Source: Flavobacteriaceae bacterium F08102
Lineage (GTDB): Bacteria > Bacteroidota > Bacteroidia > Flavobacteriales > Flavobacteriaceae
Length of the DNA stretch: 64,000 bases
Assembly: GCA_023015935.1 (NCBI GenBank)
Contig: JALKAY010000008.1
Location: forward strand, 218,888-282,887
Direction of reading: 5' to 3'
In this document: piece after piece, positions 9,816-18,956 of the stretch
How the letters are laid out: the number at the start of each line of letters is the position of its first letter
Position numbering within the stretch: position 1 is the first letter of the stretch
The notes under the pieces: model-generated
Databases searched by the model: none
Seen by the model: only the letters and a program-made list of their open reading frames with translations
What the model was told of the DNA's origin: nothing
Program-made: the position numbers and the translations under genes

Positions 9816-11084
9816 ATGGTTGATCTATTGCTAGGCTTACAGTGGGGAGATGAAGGAAAAGGAAAAATAGTAGACGTACTTACTAAAAATTACGATATAA
9901 TCGCAAGATTTCAAGGAGGGCCCAATGCGGGACATACCTTGATTTTTGATGGAAATAAACACGTGCTTCACACCATACCTTCTGGTATATTTCACGATAA
10001 AGCGGTGAATATAGTGGGGAATGGAGTGGTTATTGATCCGGTTATTTTTCAAAAAGAAATTGATAATCTTTCCGCATATGGAATAGATTTTAGCAAGAAA
10101 TTACTAATTTCTCGAAAAGCACATCTAATTCTCCCAACGCATCGCCTTTTAGATGCTGCTTCAGAAACCTCTAAAGGCAAAGCTAAAATTGGTTCGACGT
10201 TAAAAGGAATAGGCCCAACATATATGGACAAAACGGGAAGAAATGGTTTGCGTGTTGGTGATTTGGAATTAGATGATTGGAAGGATAAATTTAATGCCCT
10301 TACTGAAAAGCATATTAAAATGCTTGATTTCTTTGACGTTGATATTCAATTCGATCTAGACGAATTAACTTCTGAATTTTTTGACGCTATTAGCTCTCTT
10401 AAAAAATTAACTTTTATTGATAGCGAACAGTATCTTTTTGATGCCATGAAAAATGGGAAAACCATTTTAGCAGAAGGTGCACAAGGCTCCCTATTAGACA
10501 TTGATTTTGGAACGTATCCTTTTGTTACCTCTTCCAATACCACTGCCGCTGGTGCCTGTACTGGTTTAGGGGTTGCCCCTAACAAGATAGGTGAAGTATT
10601 CGGAATTTTTAAAGCGTATACAACTCGCGTTGGTTCTGGCCCCTTCCCTACTGAGTTATTTGATGAAGATGGTGCCACCTTAGCTGAAGTTGGCCATGAG
10701 TTTGGTGCAACGACTGGAAGACCACGCCGTTGTGGTTGGCTTGACCTTGTTGCCCTAAAATATGCAGTTCAAGTAAATGGCGTTACCCAATTAATGATGA
10801 TGAAAGGCGATGTATTGTCTGGATTTAAACAAATCAAAGTATGTACGTCATATACCTATAAAGGTGAAAAAATTGATTATTTTCCGTTTAATATAGAGCC
10901 AGAAAATATCCAGGTTAATTATGAAACATTAGATGGATGGGACGATGATCTTACAAAAATGGATGATCAACAACAATTACCACAGAATCTGATCAAGTAC
11001 ATCGAGTTTTTAGAAGCTAATTTAGAGGTACCTATTAAAATTGTCTCTGTAGGTCCAGATAGAAAACAAACCATATTTCGTTAA
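9816..11084 (+). CDS. purA: adenylosuccinate synthetase
   Basis: 422 residues. The N-terminal GLQWGDEGKGK contains the GTP-binding loop and catalytic Asp12; His40 lies in GPNAGHTL. The IMP/aspartate loop TTGRPRRCGWLD is present near residue 295, and SVGPDRKQTI is near the end. The enzyme condenses IMP with aspartate using GTP, the first committed step to AMP, in the cytoplasm. It follows the Fur-family gene closely and shares its likely promoter. A terminator-like hairpin follows at 11136. Confidence 0.96.
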   Translation: MVDLLLGLQWGDEGKGKIVDVLTKNYDIIARFQGGPNAGHTLIFDGNKHVLHTIPSGIFHDKAVNIVGNGVVIDPVIFQKEIDNLSAYGIDFSKKLLISRKAHLILPTHRLLDAASETSKGKAKIGSTLKGIGPTYMDKTGRNGLRVGDLELDDWKDKFNALTEKHIKMLDFFDVDIQFDLDELTSEFFDAISSLKKLTFIDSEQYLFDAMKNGKTILAEGAQGSLLDIDFGTYPFVTSSNTTAAGACTGLGVAPNKIGEVFGIFKAYTTRVGSGPFPTELFDEDGATLAEVGHEFGATTGRPRRCGWLDLVALKYAVQVNGVTQLMMMKGDVLSGFKQIKVCTSYTYKGEKIDYFPFNIEPENIQVNYETLDGWDDDLTKMDDQQQLPQNLIKYIEFLEANLEVPIKIVSVGPDRKQTIFR

Positions 11085-11135
11085 TGAACGCACCATTTGT
11101 TGCCTAGAATAAAACGCTAAGACATAATCTATTAT

Positions 11136-11178
11136 AAATAACAAAACTCATTATAATTTAGTGGGTTTTGTTATTTTA
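11136..11178. terminator. bidirectional terminator between purA and the convergent small gene
   Basis: ATAACAAAACTCA and TGGGTTTTGTTAT form a 13-bp stem (one G-T pair) around a 12-base loop, with A/T-rich flanks on both sides. It lies between two convergent genes. Confidence 0.65.
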
Positions 11179-11257
11179 TACAAGTAGTATTATTTAAACA
11201 TAATTTATCATTTACCTGTATACGTACACTTTACATCATTTATCTCCTCCTCAATGC

Positions 11258-11617
11258 CTAGATATTAGAAAAATTAATATTCATTTTATTCGAAAATTGA
11301 TGTTTAGGTACTTCTTTAAAAAATTCAGCCAATTCAAGATCTGCCGAAGGCCCATAGCCAATTAACATGGTTCCTTTAGACCCTGATTTTGTTTCTATGA
11401 CATATAAAATAGACAAGTCATCAGGATTTGTAAAACCTTCAAAACGATGTTCTGCAACAATATAAATTTCCCTTGGCATATAAACGCCTCCCGAAGCATT
11501 TTCAATTAATCGTTGATCTTTAAATCGATACGAATTATCGTACCCCAAGGATTGATATGTATCGATGTAATCTAATTCGTTATTCATGCTCATAAGATAT
11601 CTGTAGATTTTGTTCAT
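11258..11617 (-). CDS. conserved small Bacteroidota protein (often misnamed PRPP synthetase)
   Basis: 119 residues from the ATG at 11617; later in-frame ATGs at 11593 and 11587 are also possible. The core EHRFEGFTNPDDLSILYVIE followed by GTMLIGYG matches a small soluble family widespread in Flavobacteriia whose databank name is phosphoribosylpyrophosphate synthetase. It lacks the size and the PRPP-binding loop of a real synthetase, so the function is unknown. It stands alone, convergent to purA, next to a decayed region. Confidence 0.65.
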   Translation of the reverse strand: MNKIYRYLMSMNNELDYIDTYQSLGYDNSYRFKDQRLIENASGGVYMPREIYIVAEHRFEGFTNPDDLSILYVIETKSGSKGTMLIGYGPSADLELAEFFKEVPKHQFSNKMNINFSNI

Positions 11618-11640
11618 ATATATTTTTTGGGTACCCGCTG

Positions 11641-11935
11641 TACAACCATTTTATTCTTCAGCTTCTTTGCCTGAAAACCTTCACACAAGAACGAATTACC
11701 CATTTTTCAAAAGGGATCTCATCTTCGATATTGAAAACTACCCTAAATGAGCATATCAGGGTTTCTTAAACCATGGCTTTCACCCATACGCACTTCGTAA
11801 AACGCGACGATCGAATCACCTAAACTAGCCACCGCACTTTTCAGACCTAGGGTCTGATAGGCAGATTTACCACTAAACATATTAGGTACTGCCTTTTCTT
11901 GTTTTTCAATCCTCCCTTAAAGATACAGTTCTTTT
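11641..11935 (-). pseudogene. unidentified decayed coding remnant
   Basis: Read on the minus strand, frame fragments such as SGKSAYQTLGLKSAVASLG, then YEVRMGESHGL, end in a stop near 11745. The sequence continues in a shifted frame as VVFNIEDEIPFEKWVIRS before a second stop. The composition looks coding, but no intact frame exists. The family was not recognised, and it could be part of the neighbouring pseudogene's old operon. Confidence 0.3.
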
Positions 11936-12010
11936 AACAAATAACTTAGGTTGAACGATTTAATATTTAGCTCATTTTAAACTATTTAAAGCACTTTCTC
12001 ACCATTAAAT

Positions 12011-12433
12011 TCAAACGTAGACGTTCAAATGATAGGACGCGCCTGCAAAGACACTAACGCATCCCCCATTGATTCGTTGGTCAATTTCATTCCATGAGGT
12101 CTGCTGATTTAACCAGGTAGCAACCCTTGTTTTATCCAAAATTAACGGCATGGATTTATACCGTTTAACATTGATTTATTGCCTAAACTTGCCTTTGTAG
12201 TCAAGGCAGAACTGGTCAAAAAACCATTGTCTAGTTGATTGTAAATTCCGCCAATAAGTAACAACTTGCTAAGGATATTTTCCGAGATTTTCTCCGGTAA
12301 TTATTTCGATCGTTGCTTGGTTTAATCCGTTAATCTCTTTCCGCTCTGAACAAAGTTCTTTGAATATAAAGGGTAAATCTAACTGATATATAATCAAATG
12401 CAGTGGTGCTGTATTTGCAATTTGATAGTACAT
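12011..12433 (-). pseudogene. decayed SRAP (SOS response-associated peptidase, YedK/HMCES-like) gene
   Basis: Fragments in different minus-strand frames follow SRAP order. First comes MYYQIANT (from 12433) leading to GLNQATIEIITGEN. Then, after a stop and an apparent internal deletion, GGIYNQLDNG and SSALTTKA. Then, after a frameshift, KSMPLILDKTRVATWLNQQT and SWNEIDQRI, ending at a TGA at 12011. SRAP proteins begin Met-Cys, and this Cys is the nucleophile that crosslinks abasic sites in single-stranded DNA. Here the second codon is TAC (Tyr), one transition from TGC. The stops, frameshift, lost middle and lost Cys all point to a pseudogene. The assignment rests on motif order read by eye. 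Confidence 0.55.
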
Positions 12434-12580
12434 AAGATAAGACTGTGTCACAAGGACGGCTATTCTTTGTGTTTTTAGTATCGTGAATGATAAAATTCAT
12501 AACGCTTTTACACATCCGTAAGAATGCCGATTGATTATGGACTCACACCATCCATCTATACTTTTATTCCCTTTATAAAA

Positions 12581-12620
12581 TACCAAAAAAAGAGCGATAT
12601 TCTACTGCTGAATACCGCTC
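12581..12620 (-). terminator. terminator of the YtxH/holin-like operon
   Basis: On the minus strand GAGCGGTATTC and GAATATCGCTC form an 11-bp stem (one mismatch or wobble) with a 7-base loop, followed by seven T. It is 24 bases downstream of the last gene of the operon. Confidence 0.8.
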
Positions 12621-12643
12621 GTTTATTCAAACCAATTCAATGG

Positions 12644-12859
12644 TTACTTTTTTTTAAAAAACTTTTTTAGAAAGACTAAAACACTGAAATTCTTCAGCAA
12701 TTTGAGTGCAATCGACTTTAGGTTCAACGGATCGTTGAAGGTTAATTTTTCCTTAATTGAATAGCCTGTGTTTTTGAGTTCTTCAATATCAATTTGTTGC
12801 TTTAGTTTTAATTCTTTTAAGGCTACTTCGATATCTTTAAATGATTGATAATTATGCAT
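12644..12859 (-). CDS. hypothetical small protein in YtxH/holin-like operon
   Basis: 71 residues, start ATG at 12859. The N-terminal half is charged and helical (KDIEVALKELKLKQQIDIEEL), and the C-terminal part is hydrophobic and basic (SIALKLLKNFSVLVFLKKFFKKK), possibly membrane-associated. It begins 2 bases after the holin-like gene stop. Small proteins with this organisation are common behind YtxH and holin-family genes in flavobacteria. No defined function. Confidence 0.65.
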   Translation of the reverse strand: MHNYQSFKDIEVALKELKLKQQIDIEELKNTGYSIKEKLTFNDPLNLKSIALKLLKNFSVLVFLKKFFKKK

Positions 12860-12861
12860 AA

Positions 12862-13218
12862 TTAGTGGTTTTTATTAAAAAATACAGCTGAAAATTTACG
12901 AATGATCTTACGGTCGATAAATTTCCGTAAAGCAAATAACAAGCCTGCCAATAAAAATATAATTCCACTTACAATCAAGTACCCTAATGCAGCCGACGCT
13001 AAGGCTTCACCAATGGCAATGGCAGCTGAAATGCACAAAAAGACAAAACCGAAGAGGATCAAACTACCGATAAAGATTATTTTGGTAAAGGCACTCATGG
13101 TAAACACCAGTTGCTGAAAGACCTTTAGCTGAAAATACTCCATTGATGTTTCAAACAAATGCTTGAGTCGCTCAGCAATGGCACTAAAACTTGTATTTGA
13201 TTCAGATTCTGATTGCAT
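12862..13218 (-). CDS. phage holin family (superfamily III)-like membrane protein
   Basis: 118 residues with an amphipathic N-terminal helix (AIAERLKHLFETSMEYFQLK), then two transmembrane segments (FIGSLILFGFVFLCISAAI and YLIVSGIIFLLAGLLFAL), then a basic tail. This is the usual pattern of the chromosomal holin superfamily III/YqjE-like proteins, which are not phage lysis proteins. It sits between the YtxH gene (2-base gap) and the 71-residue gene. Such sets are usually stress-induced; the exact role is unknown. Confidence 0.75.
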   Translation of the reverse strand: MQSESESNTSFSAIAERLKHLFETSMEYFQLKVFQQLVFTMSAFTKIIFIGSLILFGFVFLCISAAIAIGEALASAALGYLIVSGIIFLLAGLLFALRKFIDRKIIRKFSAVFFNKNH

Positions 13219-13220
13219 TC

Positions 13221-13547
13221 CTATTTTTGATATTTTTTATTTTTAGCTTTAAGTTCAGCTAATTTTTTCTCTAATGTTGAAATTACGTCTTCTGTTTTAT
13301 AACTCACATCCGAAACCAAATTTTCAACTTGTGTTTCTAAAGAAAGTTTCTTTGACGAAGCGGCATCAACTACCACATCCTTCATTTGGGTTGCTTTATC
13401 TGCTAGGTTATTCCCAAGGTCATGTGCCTTATCGGCCATTTTTCTTCTGGTTGCTGCGCCACTTTCTGGGGCAAATAATATGCCTAAAGCTGCACCAACT
13501 AAGGTTCCTGCTAATAAGCCAACTAAGGTATTTGTGTTACTATTCAT
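13221..13547 (-). CDS. YtxH domain-containing protein
   Basis: 108 residues. The N-terminus has the glycine-rich membrane segment LVGLLAGTLVGAALGILFAP followed by ESGAATRRK, the YtxH/GvpP-like signature. The rest is a charged helix predicted to form a coiled coil (VISTLEKKLAELKAKNKK). It is the first gene of a three-gene minus-strand operon. YtxH proteins are general-stress proteins in other bacteria; a molecular function is not established. Confidence 0.85.
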   Translation of the reverse strand: MNSNTNTLVGLLAGTLVGAALGILFAPESGAATRRKMADKAHDLGNNLADKATQMKDVVVDAASSKKLSLETQVENLVSDVSYKTEDVISTLEKKLAELKAKNKKYQK

Positions 13548-13798
13548 GGTATGTGTTTTAAATTTATCGTTAGATCTATTGCAAATATCCGACCAAAATA
13601 AAAAGTAGCTTAATTCAATACCTAAAATGATTGACGCAAAAAGATTTTATAGGGTGAATTAGTCAAATAAAGAAAGGGTAAAGACAGTAGACACCGCTGA
13701 TAATTTCTGTTTCAATGACACAACTATAGGTGCTATGCTGTTGCGATTCGTTCGTTTTAATGTTAAGGCAACGGATACACAACTGCGCATTCTAATTT

Positions 13799-15124
13799 CT
13801 ATAACAATCCCTTCGCTTTAAACCTTAGGTAGGTATTAATGACATTTACCGATAATTTACTTGGTGGAGTTAAGAGGGCATGAATTCCATTGCGTTCTAA
13901 TTCCTTCACCATACGTTGTTTTTCATAGGCAAACTTTTCTGCAATCGTTTGGTGATATACCGCCTGTATATCGGTTACCGGAGATTGAATCAGTTCTGTT
14001 AATGTGGTATTCTCAAAAAACACAACCACCAATAAATGCTGCTTAGCGATGGCTTTGAGCGATGGAATTTGACGTTCCAAACTTGATAAATGTTCAAAAT
14101 TTGTATAGAGTAAGAGCAATGAACGATGTGTAATTTTACGTTTAATCGTTGCGTATAATAAGCCAAAATCTGAATCTGTAAAGTTTGTCGTGACTTTGTA
14201 TAATGCCTCATTAATTACATTGATATGTGTTCGTTTGCTACTAGCAGCTACCATAGTATCTACTTTTTTAGCGAAGGTAACCAACCCTGATTTATCCCCT
14301 TTAAGTAAAGCTATATTTGCAAATGCCAAGGTAGCATTAATCGCATAATCGAGTAATTTAAGACTTTCAAATGGCATTTTCATAGCTCTGCCCGTATCAA
14401 TAATACAGTATATGGGTTGTGATTTTTCATCTTGATATTGGTTAATCATTAAATCCCCTGTTTTGGCTGTTGCTTTCCAATTAATCGTTCGTACATCGTC
14501 TCCAGGTATATAATGCTTTATTTGTTCAAACTCCATGGTGTGTCCAAGTCGCCGAATTTTCTTTAATCCCGCTGCATTTAGCTTATTCGTAAATGCTAAA
14601 AACTCATAGGTTCTCATTTGGATATAAGACGGATATACCGCAACCATTTCGGGTTCTCCAAGACTAAACCTTCTTGATAAAATTCGCAATACTGAAGACG
14701 TATATACTTGTAATTTACCAAAGTGGTATTCACCGCGTTCTACGGGTCGAAGGGTATACACAAATTGAGATACAGAACGCGCTGCAATCTTTGAATTCCA
14801 TTCAAAATCTCTCTTTTGAAATTGGAAAGGAAGTTCGTCAATTACTTTTACGAAAACTGGAAACGGATAGTGATTAACGATTTTTACTGGTACTGAATTT
14901 TCATCCGAATTTGAAAACTTCAATGGCAATTTTCGATTTCCCTGTATGCCATTTTTTAGCCGATATAAGCTAATTGCATCAACAAAGAGTAACACCCCAA
15001 ACAATACCAAGAGGAGAACAGCTATATCAAATAAGGCAGGAATGAAATATGACAACAAGAAAAGTCCCACAAGACTTGACAAGTAATAATAAAATCGATC
15101 GTGTATGTATAAACTTTTCAACAT
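13799..15124 (-). CDS. DUF58 domain-containing protein
   Basis: 441 residues. Two hydrophobic segments at the N-terminus (YYLSSLVGLFLLSYFIPALF and the following stretch) anchor it in the inner membrane. The conserved DUF58 block YIPGDDVRTINWKATAKTGD is followed by a von Willebrand A-like fold (IYCIIDTGRAM). DUF58 proteins are encoded with MoxR AAA+ ATPases and are thought to act with them in assembly or stress functions. It lies 34 bases after the MoxR gene and ends the operon. Confidence 0.9.
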   Translation of the reverse strand: MLKSLYIHDRFYYYLSSLVGLFLLSYFIPALFDIAVLLLVLFGVLLFVDAISLYRLKNGIQGNRKLPLKFSNSDENSVPVKIVNHYPFPVFVKVIDELPFQFQKRDFEWNSKIAARSVSQFVYTLRPVERGEYHFGKLQVYTSSVLRILSRRFSLGEPEMVAVYPSYIQMRTYEFLAFTNKLNAAGLKKIRRLGHTMEFEQIKHYIPGDDVRTINWKATAKTGDLMINQYQDEKSQPIYCIIDTGRAMKMPFESLKLLDYAINATLAFANIALLKGDKSGLVTFAKKVDTMVAASSKRTHINVINEALYKVTTNFTDSDFGLLYATIKRKITHRSLLLLYTNFEHLSSLERQIPSLKAIAKQHLLVVVFFENTTLTELIQSPVTDIQAVYHQTIAEKFAYEKQRMVKELERNGIHALLTPPSKLSVNVINTYLRFKAKGLL

Positions 15125-15158
15125 GCGGGCTGGAGTCTTTACAAAGACTGCTATCGTA

Positions 15159-16160
15159 TTATCGTGGAACTTCTACTGATTCAACAATCATATCAACCAC
15201 CTGATCAGGGGTAATTCCTTCCATTTCACGTTCTGGAGTAAGGATAATACGGTGTCTTAACACAGGTTTAAAACTCTTTTTCACATCTTCAGGAATGATG
15301 AAATCGCGACCGTTAAGGGCTGCAAAACCTTTAGCAGCCATGAGTACCGCAATACTTGCTCTCGGTGATCCTCCGAGGTACAAATGTGGATGATTTCTCG
15401 TTTTACAAATAATTTCGGCAATGTATTTAACAATTTTATCTTCGGCAAGGATGTCAAATATTTGTTTTCTATAGCCCAATAATTCTTCTGCTGAAATAAC
15501 GGCTTCTATTTCATCTTGTGGTAAACCTCCTTTTCGATTATTATGCGATTTAATAATTAAAAATTCTTCATCCACATTGGGATAATCAACGTTAATTTTA
15601 AATAGAAATCGATCCAATTGGGCTTCAGGCAAAGCATAAGTCCCTTCCTGTTCAATTGGGTTCTGCGTAGCTAACACAAAAAATGGAGGTGGCATCATAT
15701 ACCGAATCCCATCCATAGTTATCTGTTTTTCTTCCATCACCTCAAACAATGCAGCTTGTGTTTTGGCAGGGGCTCTATTAATTTCATCAATCAAAATGAC
15801 ATTAGAAAAAATGGGGCCTTTTTTAAATTCAAATTCCGAGGTTTTCATATTTAGCACCGATGTTCCTAACACATCAGAAGGCATTAAATCGGGTGTAAAT
15901 TGTATCCTACTGAAATCGGTATCCACGGTTTTCGCCAAGAGCTTAGCGGTAACCGTTTTTGAAACACCGGGTACTCCTTCTATCAACACATGTCCATCCG
16001 CCAATAAGGCAACTAATAACAGTTCAATAAAATTGTCTTGACCAATAATTACTTTGTGTAATTGCGCTTTAATTTTTGTCGCTGCCTCCTTTAAACCAGT
16101 TAAGTCAATTCGGTTCTCAAAAGCTACTTCTCGCTGATTGTTCTCTTCGGTATGCTCCAT
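15159..16160 (-). CDS. MoxR-family AAA+ ATPase
   Basis: 333 residues from the ATG at 16160, which lies 4 bases after the stop of the upstream gene. A TTG nine codons earlier would overlap that gene. Walker A is GVPGVSKT, Walker B VILIDEINRAPAKTQ with sensor region LATQNPIEQEG, and an AAA lid-domain follows (GGSPRASIAVLMAAK, RDFIIPEDVK). MoxR ATPases are chaperone-like and work with VWA/DUF58 partners; here a DUF58 protein is directly downstream. Cytoplasmic. Confidence 0.93.
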   Translation of the reverse strand: MEHTEENNQREVAFENRIDLTGLKEAATKIKAQLHKVIIGQDNFIELLLVALLADGHVLIEGVPGVSKTVTAKLLAKTVDTDFSRIQFTPDLMPSDVLGTSVLNMKTSEFEFKKGPIFSNVILIDEINRAPAKTQAALFEVMEEKQITMDGIRYMMPPPFFVLATQNPIEQEGTYALPEAQLDRFLFKINVDYPNVDEEFLIIKSHNNRKGGLPQDEIEAVISAEELLGYRKQIFDILAEDKIVKYIAEIICKTRNHPHLYLGGSPRASIAVLMAAKGFAALNGRDFIIPEDVKKSFKPVLRHRIILTPEREMEGITPDQVVDMIVESVEVPR

Positions 16161-16164
16161 TTGC

Positions 16165-17355
16165 TTATTGTTTTTTAAACTTGTCAATGTGTTGATTTAA
16201 TTTTAATAATTCTTCCTTCGTCACTTGTTCTTTGTTCTCTATCGTTTCATAAAGGTCAAAAAGCGTTTGTACCTCCTCTAGCGAACATCCACTTTTTGCT
16301 GCTACCTGTTGAAAAAACCGCTCATCCATGCGCCCGGTTGCCAAGTGGTATTTAGTCCGAATAAAATTGAGAAAATAGTTCATTTTATGTATTGCCATTG
16401 CTTTATTCGCTGACTTTTCAAAATACATATTTGCCACAGTTCGTGTAAATTCGAGGCTTTGATTTTTTACCGGCGTACGAATTGGAATAATTCGCTGTGT
16501 GCGTTTTCCATTAAACACGACAAATAGTAAGAGGCCTGTAATGGTTAAATAATAAGCCCATTTAAACGATTTTGTATTGAGAATATAGTACATTTCTGAC
16601 TGTATACCTGCTTTTCCATCCTTATAATATGCATCCATAAGAATTGGTTTTTCCGTATTAATATAACTTAAAAGACCACTTACATAGTTTGAATTTTCCC
16701 CTTTTAGAAGATAGTAATTGGTAAACGCTTCTGGGAAGGTATGAAAAAAGAAATTTCCTTTCTCATAACGATATTTTATAAAGTTTATACCCTCAATCAC
16801 TACAGAACCTTCTTTATTTGTGTAGCCCGTTTTCCCAAGGGCCATTGTTCTCGTAGTGTCCACTTCCACAAATGAAGAATTGTAAAAATTGCGATCAAAC
16901 GTATAATGCTTTTGCGACAATTGCGGGTTAATCAATTTAAAAAAGGGATGTTGTCCAAAAGCTAAAGAAGAAATCGCCTTGGTTTCTAAAGAAAAATCTT
17001 TTATTGTAACACCATGTGTTGAAATAAAAACGTCATTTCCCCGAGCGACAAATGCTTTAATTTTATCAAATTCTTCTTCTCCAAAATTGATTACATTATT
17101 AATAAAAATATAGGTTCCATTTACGGTTGTATCACTTAAAAAGGTATAGGGTGGCTGATCAACGTGGGTTATTTTAGTGGACTTAAATAACTGAGGCATT
17201 GATTGATCAAGTACATACGTCCCATACGGAACTTTATGCGTTGCCACATACGAAGGATACCAATTTATGGGTTGGGGTTTCGTTAATTCAACATAGATAA
17301 ATCCAACGAACAACACGATAAATAATCCAATGTATATTTTTGTCTTTTTGTCCAC
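16165..17355 (-). CDS. DUF4350 domain-containing membrane protein
   Basis: 396 residues. An N-terminal transmembrane segment (IGLFIVLFVGFIYVEL) is followed by an extracytoplasmic domain with features of DUF4350 (FINNVINFGEEEFDKIKAFVARGNDVFIS in pieces). A second membrane segment (YYLTITGLLLFVVFNGK) and a C-terminal cytoplasmic helical part come next. DUF4350 proteins occur with MoxR, DUF4129 and DUF58 genes, as here. The gene abuts the preceding gene with no gap. Function unknown. Confidence 0.8.
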   Translation of the reverse strand: MDKKTKIYIGLFIVLFVGFIYVELTKPQPINWYPSYVATHKVPYGTYVLDQSMPQLFKSTKITHVDQPPYTFLSDTTVNGTYIFINNVINFGEEEFDKIKAFVARGNDVFISTHGVTIKDFSLETKAISSLAFGQHPFFKLINPQLSQKHYTFDRNFYNSSFVEVDTTRTMALGKTGYTNKEGSVVIEGINFIKYRYEKGNFFFHTFPEAFTNYYLLKGENSNYVSGLLSYINTEKPILMDAYYKDGKAGIQSEMYYILNTKSFKWAYYLTITGLLLFVVFNGKRTQRIIPIRTPVKNQSLEFTRTVANMYFEKSANKAMAIHKMNYFLNFIRTKYHLATGRMDERFFQQVAAKSGCSLEEVQTLFDLYETIENKEQVTKEELLKLNQHIDKFKKQ

Positions 17356-18081
17356 TTAACCAATGCGTTTTAATAAGGATTCAAAATCTTGTCTGGCCTT
17401 TTCAAAATGTTCTTTATCAATCTCAAAGTTACCATACCACACAAAGTCATAGAGGTAAGTACTGCGTTCAAAAGCTTCTTTCAACGATTTTTCTGATAAT
17501 TCTGCGAGGTAATCTTCATTGGTTTTATCTTGATGCCAATCGATATAATCTTTATCTGACAAACGTTGTAATACAGAGAGATAATAGTATCTCACGGCTA
17601 GTCGATATTTTTTATCAGCGATAGCAGCCTCTCGTAATTCAGACAAATCGCGCATATGTAAAACCGCTTCAGCTGTAGATATATGAATGGGATTTTCACT
17701 TGCTCGAGCCTTGGCCAAATCGCCCGTATTCACTTTTAAAAAGAAACGTAAAATTAAAAATAGTAAAACACCTAATAATACATAGGGTAAAACTTTTAAG
17801 GTTATCCTAAGTATGGTACCCGCCGGTCCATTGCCAAACAACCAACTTAACACTTTATTAAGCCCTCTTACAAACCAGTCCCATGCTTTTTCAAAAATGC
17901 TTGGTTCAGACGGTACAACCTCATAGGTTAATTCTCGATCTTTTTTAAAACGTGCCAGCTCTTCTTGATTAAACTCCAAGGGAACGATCATAGTATCATC
18001 TTCAGCTACAGAGCGAATGGTATCTTGAGCAACGACTGAAAAGGTAGCCAGAAAAACGATAAAGAATAGTTTTATTTGCAC
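17356..18081 (-). CDS. DUF4129 domain-containing membrane protein
   Basis: 241 residues with a cleavable-type signal (LFFIVFLATFSVVAQD), a membrane segment near residues 85-110 (ILRITLKVLPYVLLGVLLFL) and a C-terminal cytoplasmic DUF4129 domain (RLAVRYYYLSVLQRLSDK, then STYLYDFVWYGNFEID). In other organisms DUF4129 often forms part of transglutaminase/DUF58/MoxR systems. Spacing to its neighbours is 0-2 bases, so it belongs to one operon. Function unknown. Confidence 0.8.
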   Translation of the reverse strand: MQIKLFFIVFLATFSVVAQDTIRSVAEDDTMIVPLEFNQEELARFKKDRELTYEVVPSEPSIFEKAWDWFVRGLNKVLSWLFGNGPAGTILRITLKVLPYVLLGVLLFLILRFFLKVNTGDLAKARASENPIHISTAEAVLHMRDLSELREAAIADKKYRLAVRYYYLSVLQRLSDKDYIDWHQDKTNEDYLAELSEKSLKEAFERSTYLYDFVWYGNFEIDKEHFEKARQDFESLLKRIG

Positions 18082-18083
18082 GC

Positions 18084-18956
18084 CTATTGTCCTAAATTAT
18101 CAATACGTTCCATCGTTCCAGTCAAGTTCTTTTGTTCATTGAGGTCAAAATAAATAAAAACAGAAGCGATAAATGATACAGAAGAAAGTACAAATGAACC
18201 TACATTTGAAAGAATGTTTAGTCCTAAGTACACAGGATCTTTGAGGATTCCATACACTTCAATAGGATTTTGCGCTGTACTTCCTAGCATTTCATGAATC
18301 ATCGTATATATGAAGCTAGGGATAGAAAAAGTCCATCCTAAAATAGAGACTAAAACCCCCACGACAAACAAACTACCAAAAGTATTCCACCATTGCCCTT
18401 TAATAAGATAGAAACAGTGATTAAGGCTATCACTTATTGATTTTTTCTCAAATACCATGATGGATGTAGCTAAAGAAAAAACAACAATAAAGTAAATCCC
18501 AGGAAGTACACACAAGGCAAATCCAACAAATGAGATAAGTGCAATGAGCATTCCCAAACCTAAAAACTTCCAAATATACGTAAAGGTATTTTTTCGAATT
18601 TCTGTATAATTCGTAACTCCATTGTTGTTTATATACGACTTGATATAAAAAATAGAGGTTAATGAAATGAGCACATAAACAAACCCTGAAACAATACTAT
18701 ACACACCCATTTTTGCGTATAATGCCCCAAGGGTTTCAAAAACCATGTTTGGATCTTTTTCTTCCGATATATTTTGGAAATCATCTCCCATAGAACTCAT
18801 ATAAACAACCAAAACAAAGGCCCCTAAAAGAATAAAAGGCCCCGCTATTTTGATAACTGCTAAAAAGTACGACTTCCAATTTTCTCTAATAAACTTAAAG
18901 GTATCACCAATAATACTTCCAATGTCCCTTTCGCGTTTAAATTCAATATAACTCAT
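18084..18956 (-). CDS. multi-pass membrane protein of the MoxR/DUF58 operon
   Basis: 290 residues with about six hydrophobic segments and an N-terminal cytoplasmic stretch (ERDIGSIIGDTFKFIRENWKSY). It resembles the glycerophosphodiesterase-membrane-domain/DUF-type proteins that occur in this operon in Bacteroidota. No catalytic motif is visible. It overlaps the SpoIIM-like gene by 14 bases and precedes the DUF4129 gene by 2. Probably an envelope protein of unknown function. Confidence 0.75.
   Translation of the reverse strand: MSYIEFKRERDIGSIIGDTFKFIRENWKSYFLAVIKIAGPFILLGAFVLVVYMSSMGDDFQNISEEKDPNMVFETLGALYAKMGVYSIVSGFVYVLISLTSIFYIKSYINNNGVTNYTEIRKNTFTYIWKFLGLGMLIALISFVGFALCVLPGIYFIVVFSLATSIMVFEKKSISDSLNHCFYLIKGQWWNTFGSLFVVGVLVSILGWTFSIPSFIYTMIHEMLGSTAQNPIEVYGILKDPVYLGLNILSNVGSFVLSSVSFIASVFIYFDLNEQKNLTGTMERIDNLGQ

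Noticed and set aside
12862..13218. Holin-like gene as evidence of prophage
   Set aside because: No other phage genes; the YtxH/holin-like/small-gene set is a common chromosomal stress operon.
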